Below, piece by piece: positions 1-8,723 of a DNA stretch of 64,000 nt. A program made the translations under genes and the position numbers. This DNA comes from Streptomyces sp. HSG2 (GTDB taxonomy: Bacteria; Actinomycetota; Actinomycetes; Streptomycetales; Streptomycetaceae). Location of the stretch: positions 5,188,501-5,252,500 of the forward strand of contig NZ_CP066801.1 in assembly GCF_016598575.1 (NCBI RefSeq), read 5' to 3'. Below the pieces are notes generated by a model. It saw only the letters and a program-made list of their open reading frames with translations, had not been told where the DNA came from and did no database searches. Within the stretch, counting starts at the first letter, position 1. Each line of letters opens with the position of its first letter.

Positions 1-2
1 AC

Positions 3-143
3 TGGCTGATCGACATGGGGCCAGGCAGCGGAGAGGCCGGGGGCACGGTCCTGCACTGCGGCCGCCCGGACGCCCTGCGACCGGACTCCGGCCCTACGGC
101 CGAGTATCTGCTGCGGCTCCACTCGGAGTCCGCCACGACTTGA
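3..143 (+). CDS. UvrA-like ABC protein, C-terminal end only
   Basis: The frame opens before the window and stops at TGA 141-143. The tail reads WLIDMGPGSGEAGG followed by GPTAEYLLRLH, which matches the end of UvrA-type excinuclease ABC proteins (pattern ID-GP-GG-GG, then the helix with YL). UvrA paralogues of the DrrC kind are known next to DrrA/DrrB-type exporters in Streptomyces, and such an exporter follows 0.8 kb downstream on the same strand, so a DNA-protecting resistance paralogue is likely. Only 46 residues are visible, so housekeeping UvrA cannot be excluded. Confidence 0.7.
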   Translation, partial: WLIDMGPGSGEAGGTVLHCGRPDALRPDSGPTAEYLLRLHSESATT

Positions 144-187
144 CCGTCAGCCGATGCGCCGGTCGATCGATACATCAGTCGATGCCG

Positions 188-205
188 TATAGTCGGATCC
201 GACTA
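188..205 (+). promoter_or_regulatory. Probable PadR operator over a -10 element
   Basis: TAGTCGGATCCGACTA at 190-205 is a perfect 16-bp palindrome. It overlaps a -10-like TATAGT (188-193) and abuts the strong ribosome binding site AAAGGAGG just before the padR start. A palindrome at this position fits autorepression by the PadR protein encoded immediately downstream. The -35 is not convincing. Confidence 0.5.
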
Positions 206-219
206 AAGGAGGTTGAAAG

Positions 220-867
220 ATGGCGGCGCGCAAACGGCCGGTCTCCAACCTGCTCGGGCTCGCAGTCCTCGGACTGCTGCTGGAGCAGCCGATGCATCCG
301 TACGAGATGGCCACGACCCTGCGGGAACGCAACAAGGACACCAGCTTCAAGATCAAGACCGGTTCGCTCTACGACGTCGTCGAATCGCTCGTCCGGGCGG
401 GCTGGATCGCCGAACACAGCACCGAGCGCGCCGGACGCCGGCCGGAGCGCAAGGTGTACGCCCACACCGAGATGGGCCGCAAGGAGTTCATGAGCTGGCT
501 GGACGAACTTGTCCGCACACCGGTGAAGGAATATCCCAGCTTCCTCGCCGCAGTGAGCTACCTCGGCGTCCTGGGGCCCGAACGTGCGGTCCTGGCTCTG
601 CGGGAACGCATTGCCCGGCTGGACGAGGAGATCGACCAGGCACGTCAGGCGCAGTCCGAGGTGCTACGCCAGCAGACGCCACGGCTGTTCGTGATCGAAC
701 TCGAATACGCCCTGACCATGGCCGAGGCCGAGCGGGACTGGGCCGGCCGGATCGTCAGCGAGATCCAGGACGGCACCCTCACCTGGCCCGAACTCACCAC
801 CAGGGAGGGCCGCCAGGTATGGGCCGATCAAGAAGAGCAGAAAGAGCGCGAAGGACTGCAGGCATGA
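220..867 (+). CDS. PadR-family transcriptional regulator
   Basis: 215 residues. The N-terminal PadR winged helix (about residues 8-90) shows LGLAVLGLLLEQPMHPYEM, the K-GSLYDVVESL recognition region and the GRR-RKVY wing. The C-terminal half is the helical dimerisation domain of the Vir_act_alpha_C type. The ATG is fixed by AAAGGAGG about 8 bases upstream. PadR proteins usually repress drug efflux genes until a ligand binds. The next two genes encode such an exporter, so it probably controls them and itself through the palindrome at 190-205. Confidence 0.9.
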   Translation: MAARKRPVSNLLGLAVLGLLLEQPMHPYEMATTLRERNKDTSFKIKTGSLYDVVESLVRAGWIAEHSTERAGRRPERKVYAHTEMGRKEFMSWLDELVRTPVKEYPSFLAAVSYLGVLGPERAVLALRERIARLDEEIDQARQAQSEVLRQQTPRLFVIELEYALTMAEAERDWAGRIVSEIQDGTLTWPELTTREGRQVWADQEEQKEREGLQA

Positions 868-926
868 CCGCACCACCCGCATCGCACGAGCGTGCCGTAC
901 AGGATCCGTCACAGGAGGCATTACCC

Positions 927-1889
927 ATGATCCAGGCCAAGGGGCTGGCCAAGACTTTCCACACCAAGCAGGGCCGCGTCGAGGCGGTGGCCGGAGTCGA
1001 CTTCACCGTGAACGCGGGGGAGATCGTCGGTTTTCTCGGCCCCAACGGTGCCGGCAAGACCACCACCATGCGAATGCTCACCACCCTGCTCGGCCCGAGT
1101 TCGGGCACGGCCACCATCGCCGGATGCGATCTGATGCAGGAGGCGGCGAAGGTCCGGACGCACATCGGCTACGTCTCCCAGGCAGGCGGATCCAAGCCCA
1201 GCTCCCCGGTCCGCAGGGACATCGTCCTGCAGGCCCGCCTCTACGGGATGTCCCGTCCCGAGGCCGAGGCCCGCGCCGACGAGGTGATCGCGCAGCTCGG
1301 TCTCGAAGAGCTGGCGAACCGTGTCATCCAGAGCCTCTCGGGCGGCCAGCGCCGCCGCGTCGACATGGCACTCGGTCTGGTACACGAACCGAAGCTGCTC
1401 TTCCTCGACGAGCCCACCGCCAACCTCGACCCCGAGAGCCGCAACGGTGTCTGGGAACACATCCGTCGCCTGCGCGACGAGCACGGCACCACCGTGTTCC
1501 TCAGCACCCATTACCTGGACGAGGCCGACAACCTCTGCGACCGGGTCCTGATCATCGACAAGGGCCGCATCATCGCCGAGGACAGCCCGCAGAACCTGAA
1601 GGCCGCCATCGCCCACGACACCATCGAGATCGAGGTGGACGGCGACGCGGCGCGAGCCGCCGAACTGATCAACGCCCACGCAGAGGTCCACGGCGTCTCA
1701 GTGAACGGCACCGTGCTGTCGGTCAGTTGCCGAGGCACCGAGCGCATCCTCGCCGACCTGCTGCGCGAGTTGGAGTCCGCGCGCATCCGGGCGGAGTCCC
1801 TGCGCTTGGCGAGGCCCTCGCTCGACGACGTCTTCATGACCATGACCAACCGCAGTCCGCAGCCGGACGCGGACGCCGTCCACGCCTGA
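927..1889 (+). CDS. DrrA-like drug-export ABC ATPase
   Basis: 320 residues from the chosen ATG. Walker A GPNGAGKTT is at about 38-46, signature LSGGQ at 137-141, Walker B LLFLDE at 157-162 and the switch His in STHYLDEA at about 195; the C-terminal part has the DrrA-type extension ending in DDVFM. I chose ATG 927 because AGGAGG lies 8 bases upstream and the protein then begins at the usual MIQAKGL. An in-frame ATG at 864 overlaps the padR stop (ATGA) and would add 21 residues. It powers the permease encoded next and probably exports an anthracycline-like or other hydrophobic drug. Confidence 0.9.
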   Translation: MIQAKGLAKTFHTKQGRVEAVAGVDFTVNAGEIVGFLGPNGAGKTTTMRMLTTLLGPSSGTATIAGCDLMQEAAKVRTHIGYVSQAGGSKPSSPVRRDIVLQARLYGMSRPEAEARADEVIAQLGLEELANRVIQSLSGGQRRRVDMALGLVHEPKLLFLDEPTANLDPESRNGVWEHIRRLRDEHGTTVFLSTHYLDEADNLCDRVLIIDKGRIIAEDSPQNLKAAIAHDTIEIEVDGDAARAAELINAHAEVHGVSVNGTVLSVSCRGTERILADLLRELESARIRAESLRLARPSLDDVFMTMTNRSPQPDADAVHA

Positions 1890-1898
1890 GGGAGCCCA

Positions 1899-2654
1899 AT
1901 GATGCACACGATCCGAGACGCGGGAATCGTCTTCCGGGACGAGGCCTCGGCCGCCGCGCAGAAGAGGATGGGCCTCCTCATCGGCCTCGTCCAACCGTTC
2001 GTCTACATGGCCCTCTTCGGCCCGCTCCTGGTCAAAATGCTGCCGGAGAGCGGCCCGTCCGCCTGGCAGGTCTACATCCCGGGCCTGCTCGTCCAACTGG
2101 GCCTCTTCGCCACCGGCTACGCCGGCTTCGGCCTGATCCCCGATGTCCGCTCCGGCTATCTGGAGCGACTTCGGGTAACCCCGGCGAGCCGACTCGGGCT
2201 GCTGCTGGGGCGGGTGCTCTGGGACGTGCTGGCCCTGTTCATCCAGTCGGTCGTCATCGTCCTCATCGCCCTGCTGTTCGGGCTGCGTGCTCCCGTAGGG
2301 GGCGTACTGGCCGCCATCGCCATGATGATGCTCGTCGGGATCAGCCTGGCCTTCCTCTCCTACTCGCTGGCCCTGAAGCTGACATCGGAGTGGCTCTTCG
2401 CGCCCGTCCTCAACGGCATTGCCCTGCCGCTCATGCTGCTGTCCGGCATCCTCCTGCCGCTCTCGTACGCCCCCAGTTGGCTGAAGGCCATCGGCTCCGC
2501 CAACCCCTTGCGGTACGCGGTGGACGCCATGCGCGGATTCTTCGCCGGCGAGTACGGCTCGCACGCCGTCCTGACCGGGCTGGCTGTGGTGGTCGGCCTG
2601 ATGATCGTGTCAGCGACGGCCGGTACCCGCATCTTCGCCAAGTGCAACGCCTGA
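1899..2654 (+). CDS. DrrB-like ABC-2 permease
   Basis: 251 residues with about six hydrophobic segments, for example VYMALFGPLLVKML near residue 35, VVIVLIALLFGLRAP near 115, and LPLMLLSGILLPLSYAP near 175, typical of ABC-2 permeases of the DrrB type. A GAGGGAG ribosome site precedes ATG 1899, nine bases after the ATPase stop, so the two genes are one operon. It forms the membrane channel for the DrrA-like ATPase. The gene is complete. Confidence 0.88.
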   Translation: MMHTIRDAGIVFRDEASAAAQKRMGLLIGLVQPFVYMALFGPLLVKMLPESGPSAWQVYIPGLLVQLGLFATGYAGFGLIPDVRSGYLERLRVTPASRLGLLLGRVLWDVLALFIQSVVIVLIALLFGLRAPVGGVLAAIAMMMLVGISLAFLSYSLALKLTSEWLFAPVLNGIALPLMLLSGILLPLSYAPSWLKAIGSANPLRYAVDAMRGFFAGEYGSHAVLTGLAVVVGLMIVSATAGTRIFAKCNA

Positions 2655-2991
2655 GCCTTCCTACGTCTCCGGGTCTCCGGTGTCGTCGCGGGCGCGGCGG
2701 ACGACTGTCGCGGTGCGGCCACGTGATGACGTTCACGGCGGCCGAAGGGAACCCCCTCGGCCGCCGCATCCCGTTTCCTCTGGCCCACCTCGGCGCGTAC
2801 TGCCCGACGTGTCCCGTAGAGTCCGTCGGATCACGCTGCCGGGAGGTCGACCGTGACGCGCTCGTGATCCGCGTTCGCGTTACCAAGCCTGAGCAGACCC
2901 AAGGTCGGCTCACTCAGGGAGGCACCCCGACACGGCCCGGCCGCCAACTCTCCGCGCTCTGCCCGCAGGGCTGAGTGCGTTGTGGCAAACC
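2655..2991. other. Non-coding stretch before the ISKra4-like element
   Basis: I see no convincing gene here on either strand. The open frames are short, arginine/proline rich and look like GC-driven shadows. The exporter operon ends at 2654 and the insertion element begins at about 2992. Confidence 0.5.
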
Positions 2992-3067
2992 GGATTGGGT
3001 GCGGATCCTTTCGGGGGATGGTTGAGCTGGGGATTTGCTGATCCGGGTGTGGAGTGGGTGGTGGCGT

Positions 3068-3086
3068 CTCTACCGTGTCGGTAGAG
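3068..3086 (+). promoter_or_regulatory. Hairpin overlapping the accessory-gene ribosome site
   Basis: CTCTACC (3068-3074) pairs with GGTAGAG (3080-3086) across a five-base spacer. The right arm runs into GAGGAGG (3084-3090), the ribosome binding site of the gene at 3100, so folding could hide it. It could alternatively be a protein-binding operator. Confidence 0.45.
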
Positions 3087-3099
3087 GAGGCGGTGCCGG

Positions 3100-3615
3100 A
3101 TGGGCTCGTTGATCGGGGAACTCGAGGCGAGACAGGCGGCGGTGAGGGGTCGGGTGGAGGAACTCGAAGGGCAGATCGCCGCGTTGACGGTCCGGCTGGA
3201 AGAGGAGCGGGGCCGGCTGGAGCGGCTGACCGTGGCGCGGGAGACTCTGGAGGAGCTCGCGGCCGAAGGGATCGTCCTCGATGCGTCGGCACTGGCGGCG
3301 GAGCCGGTCGGTGGGGGCCGGGTCGTGGGGGTGCAGACCGTGACGGTCTGGCGGGAGGGGATGACCAGCGCGGATCTCCCGCCGGTCTACCGGGACATCG
3401 TGGACGTGGTCGATGACGCGCCGGGGCCGGTGCAGGCGAAGCAGATCGTGCCCCGGATCGGTCTGCCGGCCCAGACGGCGAAGATCGAAGGAACGCGGGG
3501 CAAGCTGAAACGGCTGGTCGAGCGGGGCTGGCTGGACGAACAGACTGCGGGGCTGTTCACCGCGTCCGCCCGGCGGAGGGCCGCAGGCGTGACGGGCGGC
3601 GTCAAGTCCCGGTGA
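3100..3615 (+). CDS. IS-associated coiled-coil/winged-helix accessory protein (ISKra4 type)
   Basis: 171 residues. Residues 3-60 are a heptad-like coiled coil (ELEARQAAVRGRVEELEGQ). Residues about 93-155 look like a small winged helix (YRDIVDVVDDAPGPVQAKQI, then KLKRLVERGWL and GLFT). The second part is clearly homologous to the accessory protein of the IS5-like elements in this window (8720-9142), although the two transposases are unrelated. GAGGAGG lies 9 bases before the ATG. It precedes the transposase by 66 bases and shares its strand. I infer a DNA-binding regulator or target/end-binding helper; no function is known to me. Confidence 0.65.
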   Translation: MGSLIGELEARQAAVRGRVEELEGQIAALTVRLEEERGRLERLTVARETLEELAAEGIVLDASALAAEPVGGGRVVGVQTVTVWREGMTSADLPPVYRDIVDVVDDAPGPVQAKQIVPRIGLPAQTAKIEGTRGKLKRLVERGWLDEQTAGLFTASARRRAAGVTGGVKSR

Positions 3616-3620
3616 TGAAG

Positions 3621-3679
3621 GGGCTCTTCTCACTACATTCGTAGGTGCGAACCCAAACGAACGCCTGGAAGAAGAGCCC
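3621..3679 (+). promoter_or_regulatory. Long-range hairpin masking the transposase ribosome site
   Basis: GGGCTCTTCT (3621-3630) is the exact complement of AGAAGAGCCC (3670-3679), separated by 39 bases. The right arm contains the GGAAGAAG ribosome site of the transposase start at 3682. Such sequestration is an established way for insertion sequences to limit translation from read-through transcripts; here it is inferred from sequence only. Confidence 0.5.
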
Positions 3680-3681
3680 GG

Positions 3682-5202
3682 ATGGAACGTTACGACACCA
3701 GCTGTGTCCCTGACCCGTTCGCCTCGTCGATGGAGGCGGTGAAGGCGCTGGCAGCACGGCTGTCGGCACCGGAGACCGCCGCGTTGAACCATGCCGCGGT
3801 GGAGGAGCTGATCGCCACCGACGGGCGGGAGGTCCTGCGCTTGTTCTTCCAGGACCACCTCGACCTGCGTGCCCTGCGCGAGGAACAGCACCCGCCGTCC
3901 CAGGCGGTCGTGGGTGCCGACGGTGAGGTGCGTGCGCACCGTGAAGCAGGCCGCGCCCGGCAGCTGACCTGCCTGTTCGGCACGGTGAGTGTGGTGCGGT
4001 GCGCCTGGCGGAGCCGGGGGCGCGTCGACGTGCACCCGGCGGACGTGCGGCTGTCGCTCCCGCGTGGCCGGCACAGCCACGGGATCAGGCGCCTCGCGGT
4101 CCGTGAGGCGATCCGTGGCTCGTTCGCGCAGGCCGTGGAGGCGATTGGGGAGCGGTGCGGGCCGGTACTGGGCAAGCGCCGGTCCGAGTCCCTGGTCGTC
4201 GAGGCCGCCCGCGACATCGACGCCTTCTACCGCCACAAGATCGCCCCTGTGTCCACGGCTGATATGCCGCTGGTCATCCAGGTCGACCAAAAAGGCGTGG
4301 TCATGCGACCCGAAGCCCTGCGCGAAGCCACCCGCAAGGCGGCCGAGGCGAAGAAGCGACAGGGTCGTCAGGCCCGGCTCGCGCCGGGCGAGAAGCCGAA
4401 TCGGAAGCGGATGGCGACGATCGCCTGCGTTCACGACACCGTCCCCGCGAAGCGTCGTCCGCACGACATCGTCCATCCGCCCGGCGGCCGCAGCGGCCTG
4501 CGCACACCGAGTCCCGGCCCGAAGGCCGTCAACCGGTGGTGCACCGCCTCCCTCATCCACGACCCGGCCGATGTGATCGCCGAGGCATTCACCCAGGCCG
4601 CCGACCGTGACCGGGGCCATCACCGTCCCTGGCTCATCCTGGTCGACGGCGCTCACCACCAACTCGACCTCATCGAGGCCGAGGCACGGCGGCGCAGGGC
4701 GAGAATCCACGTCCTGATCGACTTCGTGCATGTCGCGGAATATGTCTGGACGGCCGCCCACGCCTTCCACCCGGTCGGCAGCGAGGCCGCGGAGACCTTC
4801 GCCGCGGAGAAACTCACCGCGATCCTGCACGGACACGCCGCCCGTGTCACCCGGGAGATGACCGCGCAGGCCGAGAAGGACCAGCTCAGCGGAGCGAAAC
4901 GGGGCAGCGTGGAGACGTGCGTGCGCTACCTGACCGGGCACCTCGGCCGGCTCCGCTACGACATCGCGCTGAAGGCGGGCTGGCCGATCGCAACCGGCTC
5001 GGTCGAAGGAGCCTGCCGCCACCTCGTGGGCGACCGCCTCGACATCACCGGCGCCCGCTGGGGCCTGGACAGCGCCGAAGCCGTCCTCAAACTCCGGGCA
5101 GTCCAGGCCAACGACGACCTCGACTCCTACCTCGCCTACCACCACACCCGGGAACACCAGCGCACCTACCCCAACCAGCGCGACCACCAACCCGGAGCTT
5201 GA
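3682..5202 (+). CDS. tnpA: ISKra4-family transposase
   Basis: 506 residues, a normal length for this family. Candidate catalytic residues are the Asp in LILVDGAHH (about 320), the Asp in VLIDFVHVAEYVW (about 350) and the Glu in TGSVEGACRHLVGDRL (about 445). The ATG sits eight bases after the GGAAGAAG ribosome site. The reading frame is intact and the flanking inverted repeats are perfect, so the element may be active. It presumably acts with the winged-helix protein encoded just upstream. Confidence 0.8.
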   Translation: MERYDTSCVPDPFASSMEAVKALAARLSAPETAALNHAAVEELIATDGREVLRLFFQDHLDLRALREEQHPPSQAVVGADGEVRAHREAGRARQLTCLFGTVSVVRCAWRSRGRVDVHPADVRLSLPRGRHSHGIRRLAVREAIRGSFAQAVEAIGERCGPVLGKRRSESLVVEAARDIDAFYRHKIAPVSTADMPLVIQVDQKGVVMRPEALREATRKAAEAKKRQGRQARLAPGEKPNRKRMATIACVHDTVPAKRRPHDIVHPPGGRSGLRTPSPGPKAVNRWCTASLIHDPADVIAEAFTQAADRDRGHHRPWLILVDGAHHQLDLIEAEARRRRARIHVLIDFVHVAEYVWTAAHAFHPVGSEAAETFAAEKLTAILHGHAARVTREMTAQAEKDQLSGAKRGSVETCVRYLTGHLGRLRYDIALKAGWPIATGSVEGACRHLVGDRLDITGARWGLDSAEAVLKLRAVQANDDLDSYLAYHHTREHQRTYPNQRDHQPGA

Positions 5203-5239
5203 TCAACGACCTTCCCCCGAAAGGATCCGCACCCGATCC

Positions 5240-5348
5240 ACATCGCGGTGGTGCCGTGGGGATTGCCGGCCCGGGCGACCCGCGCGGTCAGCTGCGGGAT
5301 CTCGGCTCCGGGACGGGGCTGGAGGGACACGACAGACTCCTGGGGCAC
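5240..5348 (-). pseudogene. N-terminal scrap of an IS1182-family transposase
   Basis: On the minus strand from a GTG at 5348 the frame reads VVSLQPRPGAEIPQLTARVA then AGNPHGTTAMW, typical of the start of IS1182-type transposases (basic start, then a G-NP or GN-Y stretch). It ends at the right end of the ISKra4-like element, which truncates it after about 36 codons. The remainder is not on the other side of that element. Confidence 0.5.
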
Positions 5349-5416
5349 TTCGGCATCACGTCTGACGATCCTGACGCAACGTCATGATCGTTAACTGCCA
5401 GTCCTCAAGATTCCCG

Positions 5417-5543
5417 ACAGAGTCGCTCACTGGTCACCGTGATCTGCCTGGCCCTGCTGGTGTTCTGCCTGATCGAGCGCCAGGTCCGCCGGGCCCTGGG
5501 TGGCGATCAGAAGATGCAGGGCCTGTATCCGGGAAACCAGAGA
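5417..5543 (+). pseudogene. C-terminal scrap of an IS1634-like transposase
   Basis: The frame reads VTVICLALLVFCLIERQVRR then GLYPGNQR, which resembles the end of IS1634-family transposases, where this is followed by a short basic tail. It is cut after the NQR by the left end of the IS1634 copy at 5544. It is not part of that copy, whose own C-terminus differs. Confidence 0.5.
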
Positions 5544-5700
5544 CCTGGGTTCGACGTAATTCGAGGGTCCTGGAGGCTCTTGCGGGCTGAAGGTGCAGGT
5601 CATCGGGGCGCGGACGGCGCAAACGGCTGGAATGGCCTAGAGACACGACTTTCTTGATTCACCTGTGTTGGCCTGCTACTTCGGCCTATCGTCTGGATCC

Positions 5701-7391
5701 ATGTACGTGAGGACGACGAAGCGGGAGAACAAGTCCGGCACGGTCCGGTACCTGCATCTGGCCCACAACGAGTGGGATCCGGTGAAGGGGCGGGCGGTGC
5801 CGAAGGTGCTGTTCACCTTCGGCCGCGAGGACGACCTGGACCGCGAGGCGGTCAGGCGTCTGGTCATGTCTCTATCGAAGCTGCTGGAGCCGGGCGACGC
5901 GCTGGCCGCAACCGCGGCGTCGGACCTGGAGTTCGTCTCCTCGGTGCCGTTCGGCGGCGCCTATGTGCTCGACCAGCTGTGGCGCCGGTGCGGATCGACC
6001 AGATGTGGCCGGGTCGGGCAGCCCAAGCGAGGCCGGCGCCGGGACATGACCGCGACCGAGCGGGTGCTGTTCGCCCTGGTCGCCAACCGGGCGCTGGCCC
6101 CGTCGTCGAAGCTCGCGGCGGCGGAGTGGATCACGAACGACGTGCACATCGACGGCCTGGCCGAGACCGGCGAACAGCCCTGCTACCGGGCGATGGACTG
6201 GCTGCACGAGGTGCAGGACGACTTGGAGAAGCAGGTGTTCGACGAGGTCGCGAACCTGCTGAACCTGGAGGTCGACCTGCTGTTCTTCGATACCACCAGC
6301 ACCTACTTCGAACTGGAGGAGCCCGACGAGCCCCTCGCCCGCAACGACGCGGGCCGGCGCCTGGACGCCGACGATGTGGACGACAACGAGGCCAGGCAGG
6401 CCGGGTTTCGGACCTACGGCAAGTCGAAGGACTCCCGCGACGACCTGCCGCAGATCGTGATCGGCATGGCCGTCACCAGGGACGGCATCCCGGTCCGCTG
6501 CTGGTGCTGGCCGGGCAACACCTCCGACCAGACGCTGATCCGGCAGGTCAAGGACGAGATGCGGGACTGGACCCTGTCCAAGATCGTGTGGGTGGCAGAC
6601 CGCGGTTTCTCCTCCGCCGCCAACCGCCGCTACCTGCGCAAGGGCGACCACGCCTACATCATCGGCGAGAAGCTCCGCTCCGGAAGTCCCGAGGTGCAGG
6701 CCGCCCTGTCCCGCCAGGGCCGCTACCAGGACGTCGGCGAGAACATGCGCGTCAAGGAGGTGCGGATATCCGACACCGACCGGTTCGTCATCTGCCACAA
6801 CCCTGAAGCGGCCGAGCGTGACCGGCACATGCGCGAACAACTCGTCGCCCAGCTGGCCGGCTTGATCGCCGACACCGACAAGCTCAGCGACTTCAAGCGG
6901 GGTGAACTACGCGGGAAGATCGCCGACAAGCCCGGCCTGAACCGCTACCTTCGCGCTACCCCGGCCGGCAAGCTCCGCGTCGACCAGGCGAAGATCAAGG
7001 CGGAGGAGAACCTCGACGGGAAGTACCTCCTGCGCTGCTCGGACCCCCACCTGAGCGCCGAGGACATCGCGCTGGGCTACAAGCAACTGCTCGAAGTCGA
7101 GCGCGGCTGGCGCGACATGAAGCAGATCATCGACCTGCGGCCCGTCTACCACCGCCTCGAAGAACGCATCCGAGCCCACGTCATCCTCTGCTGGCTCGCC
7201 CTCCTCCTCATCCGGATCACCGAGACCACCACCGGCAAGACCTGGCCGCACATCCGACGCGAACTCGACCGCCTCCATCTGGGCACCTTCACCGGCCGCA
7301 CCGGCACGTTCCAGCAGGTCACCACCCTGACCAAGCCTCAGCGCGACCTACTCGCGAAGCTGGACATCCCCGCCCCCAAGCAGGTCGTCTC
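5701..7391 (+). pseudogene. tnpA: IS1634-family transposase, copy 1, disrupted
   Basis: Same protein as the intact 571-residue copy 3 (54005-55720): FDTTSTYFE, WVADRGFSS and LLEVERGWRDMK carry the DDE residues. Two lesions are visible. At about 5993-6017 one and then two bases are missing relative to copies 2 and 3, so around ten residues (LRIDQIVG region) are replaced by CGSTRCG before the frame recovers. At 7391 the IS5-like insertion removes the last seven codons, giving an ECGT tail. Confidence 0.8.
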
Positions 7392-7392
7392 A

Positions 7393-7788
7393 GAGTGCGG
7401 AACGTGAGCTCTTGTCCGTTTCGTGATTGAGGGTTGGGGAAGGACCGCTGGTCGTGGGTTCGGGGTGGCCTTCAGGTCTCGGGGCGGGTGAACAAGCCGG
7501 GTTCAGGTTCGACGAGGATGCCGCGGCTGACCAGGCGTTTCAGTTTGGAGCGGATGCCTTCGGTGTTCTTCGGGAGGGTCGGCAGGTCGAGGGCCTGGCA
7601 GAGGTCGCGGGCGCGCATCGGTCGGCCCTCGTCGGCCAGGGCGGTGAGGATCTGCTGGTAGGCGGGGTGGTCCGGGATGTCGGGGCGGTCCGGCTCAGTG
7701 GCGGGTGTGGGCAGTGGGAGAGCGAGGAGGGTCTTGCGGGTGATGCGCAGGTTCTCGCTCTCCGCGTCGATCTCGCCGAGCCGCACTC
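7393..7788 (-). mobile_element. Mini IS5-like derivative bounded by an internal end-like motif
   Basis: This 396-bp piece is the inverted right part of the IS5-like element. Its left edge is the true right terminus (GAGTGCGGAACGTG) and its right edge is the GAGTGCGG motif that lies inside the accessory gene, so it ends as GAGTGCGG...CCGCACTC. It is separated by only TGA from the full copy at 7792. It retains the winged-helix half of the accessory protein, readable from a GTG in the internal motif (7786 to 7472, 104 residues). Host TCA lies on the left and again after the full copy (9222-9224). Confidence 0.7.
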
Positions 7789-7892
7789 TGAGAGTGCGGT
7801 ATGTGGCGTTCTGTCGGTCTTGTCATCGCTCGATGGTGTGACGTTGGGGCATCGTTGCCGGTCAGGCGTTCGGGGTTCGCTTGGGTTGTGGC

Positions 7893-8723
7893 ATGAGCAT
7901 GCGCAAGCCGTACCCGAGTGATCTCACCGATGAGCAGTGGGAGCTCGTCGAACCCGTGATCACGGCGTGGAAGGCCCGGCATCCGTCGGTCAGCGGGCAT
8001 CAGGGGAAGTACGCGATGCGGGAGATCGTGAACGCCATCCTCTACCAGAATCGCACGGGGTGTCAGTGGGAGTTCCTGCCCCACGACATGCCCCCGCCCG
8101 GAGCGGTGAAGTACTACTTCTACCTCTGGCGCGACGAGGGCACCGACCAGGACATTCACGACCTGCTGCGCTGGCATCTGCGAGAGAAGCGGAAACGATT
8201 AGCCGACCCGAGCCTGGTGATCCTGGACACGCAGAGCATCCACGCCGCAGTCGGCGTCCCGGCCACGACGACCGGCAAGGACGCCGCGAAAAGGGTGCCG
8301 GGGAGGAAGAGATGCCTGGCCGTGGACGTACTGGGCCTGGTCGTGGACTGCGTCGTCCTGCCCGCCTCCGCGCACGAGAACACCGCCGGCATCGCCCTGC
8401 TGGACGGTGTCGCCGGGCAGTGCGACACCGTGGCCAAAGCCCTGGTCGACCAGGGCTTCAAGAAGAAGGTCGTCGATCACGGCAAGAACGTGGGCATCGA
8501 CGTCGAGATCGTCGAGCGCAACCCGGCCGGCAAGGGCTTCGTCGTGCAGGCCAAGCGGTGGATCGTGGAGCAGACGAACGGGATCCTGATGTTCTACCGC
8601 CGTCTCGTACGCGACTACGAACACCGGCCCGCCTCCTCCCGATCCCGCGTCTTCTGGGCGATGACCTCCGTGATGAGCCGCCGACTCACCGGAGCCACCC
8701 TCGCTTCCTGGAGGACCACGTGA
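7893..8723 (+). CDS. tnpA: IS5-family transposase, copy 1
   Basis: 276 residues from ATG 7893 (a second ATG follows at 7899). The N-terminus SDLTDEQWELVEPVI is the DUF4096-type helix-turn region of IS5 transposases. Candidate catalytic residues are Asp112 in ILDTQS, Asp186 in LVDQGF and Glu226 in IVEQTNG followed by RRLVRDYE. No good ribosome site is seen. The stop overlaps the GTG of the next gene (GTGA), implying translational coupling. Confidence 0.88.
   Translation: MSMRKPYPSDLTDEQWELVEPVITAWKARHPSVSGHQGKYAMREIVNAILYQNRTGCQWEFLPHDMPPPGAVKYYFYLWRDEGTDQDIHDLLRWHLREKRKRLADPSLVILDTQSIHAAVGVPATTTGKDAAKRVPGRKRCLAVDVLGLVVDCVVLPASAHENTAGIALLDGVAGQCDTVAKALVDQGFKKKVVDHGKNVGIDVEIVERNPAGKGFVVQAKRWIVEQTNGILMFYRRLVRDYEHRPASSRSRVFWAMTSVMSRRLTGATLASWRTT

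Larger units (their letters stand above)
2992..5239 (+). mobile_element. ISKra4-like insertion sequence (complete)
   Basis: The ends carry a perfect 22-bp inverted repeat (2997-3018 against 5213-5234, core GCGGATCCTTTCGGGGGA); including one mismatch the match extends outward to 2992 and 5239. Inside lie two genes on the same strand: a small coiled-coil/winged-helix protein and a 506-residue DDE transposase of ISKra4 type. No target duplication is evident. The right flank is the start of an IS1182-type transposase gene, so the element probably landed in IS1182 debris and one side was later lost. Confidence 0.8.

Noticed and set aside
1124..2974. A 616-codon plus-strand frame across the ABC exporter genes
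   Set aside because: It is the +1 shadow of the drrA/drrB-like genes, rich in Arg and Pro, without motifs.
3070..5190. A 706-codon open frame on the minus strand opposite the ISKra4-like genes
   Set aside because: It is arginine/proline/valine rich, has no conserved motif and mirrors two well-supported plus-strand genes; high GC keeps antisense frames open.
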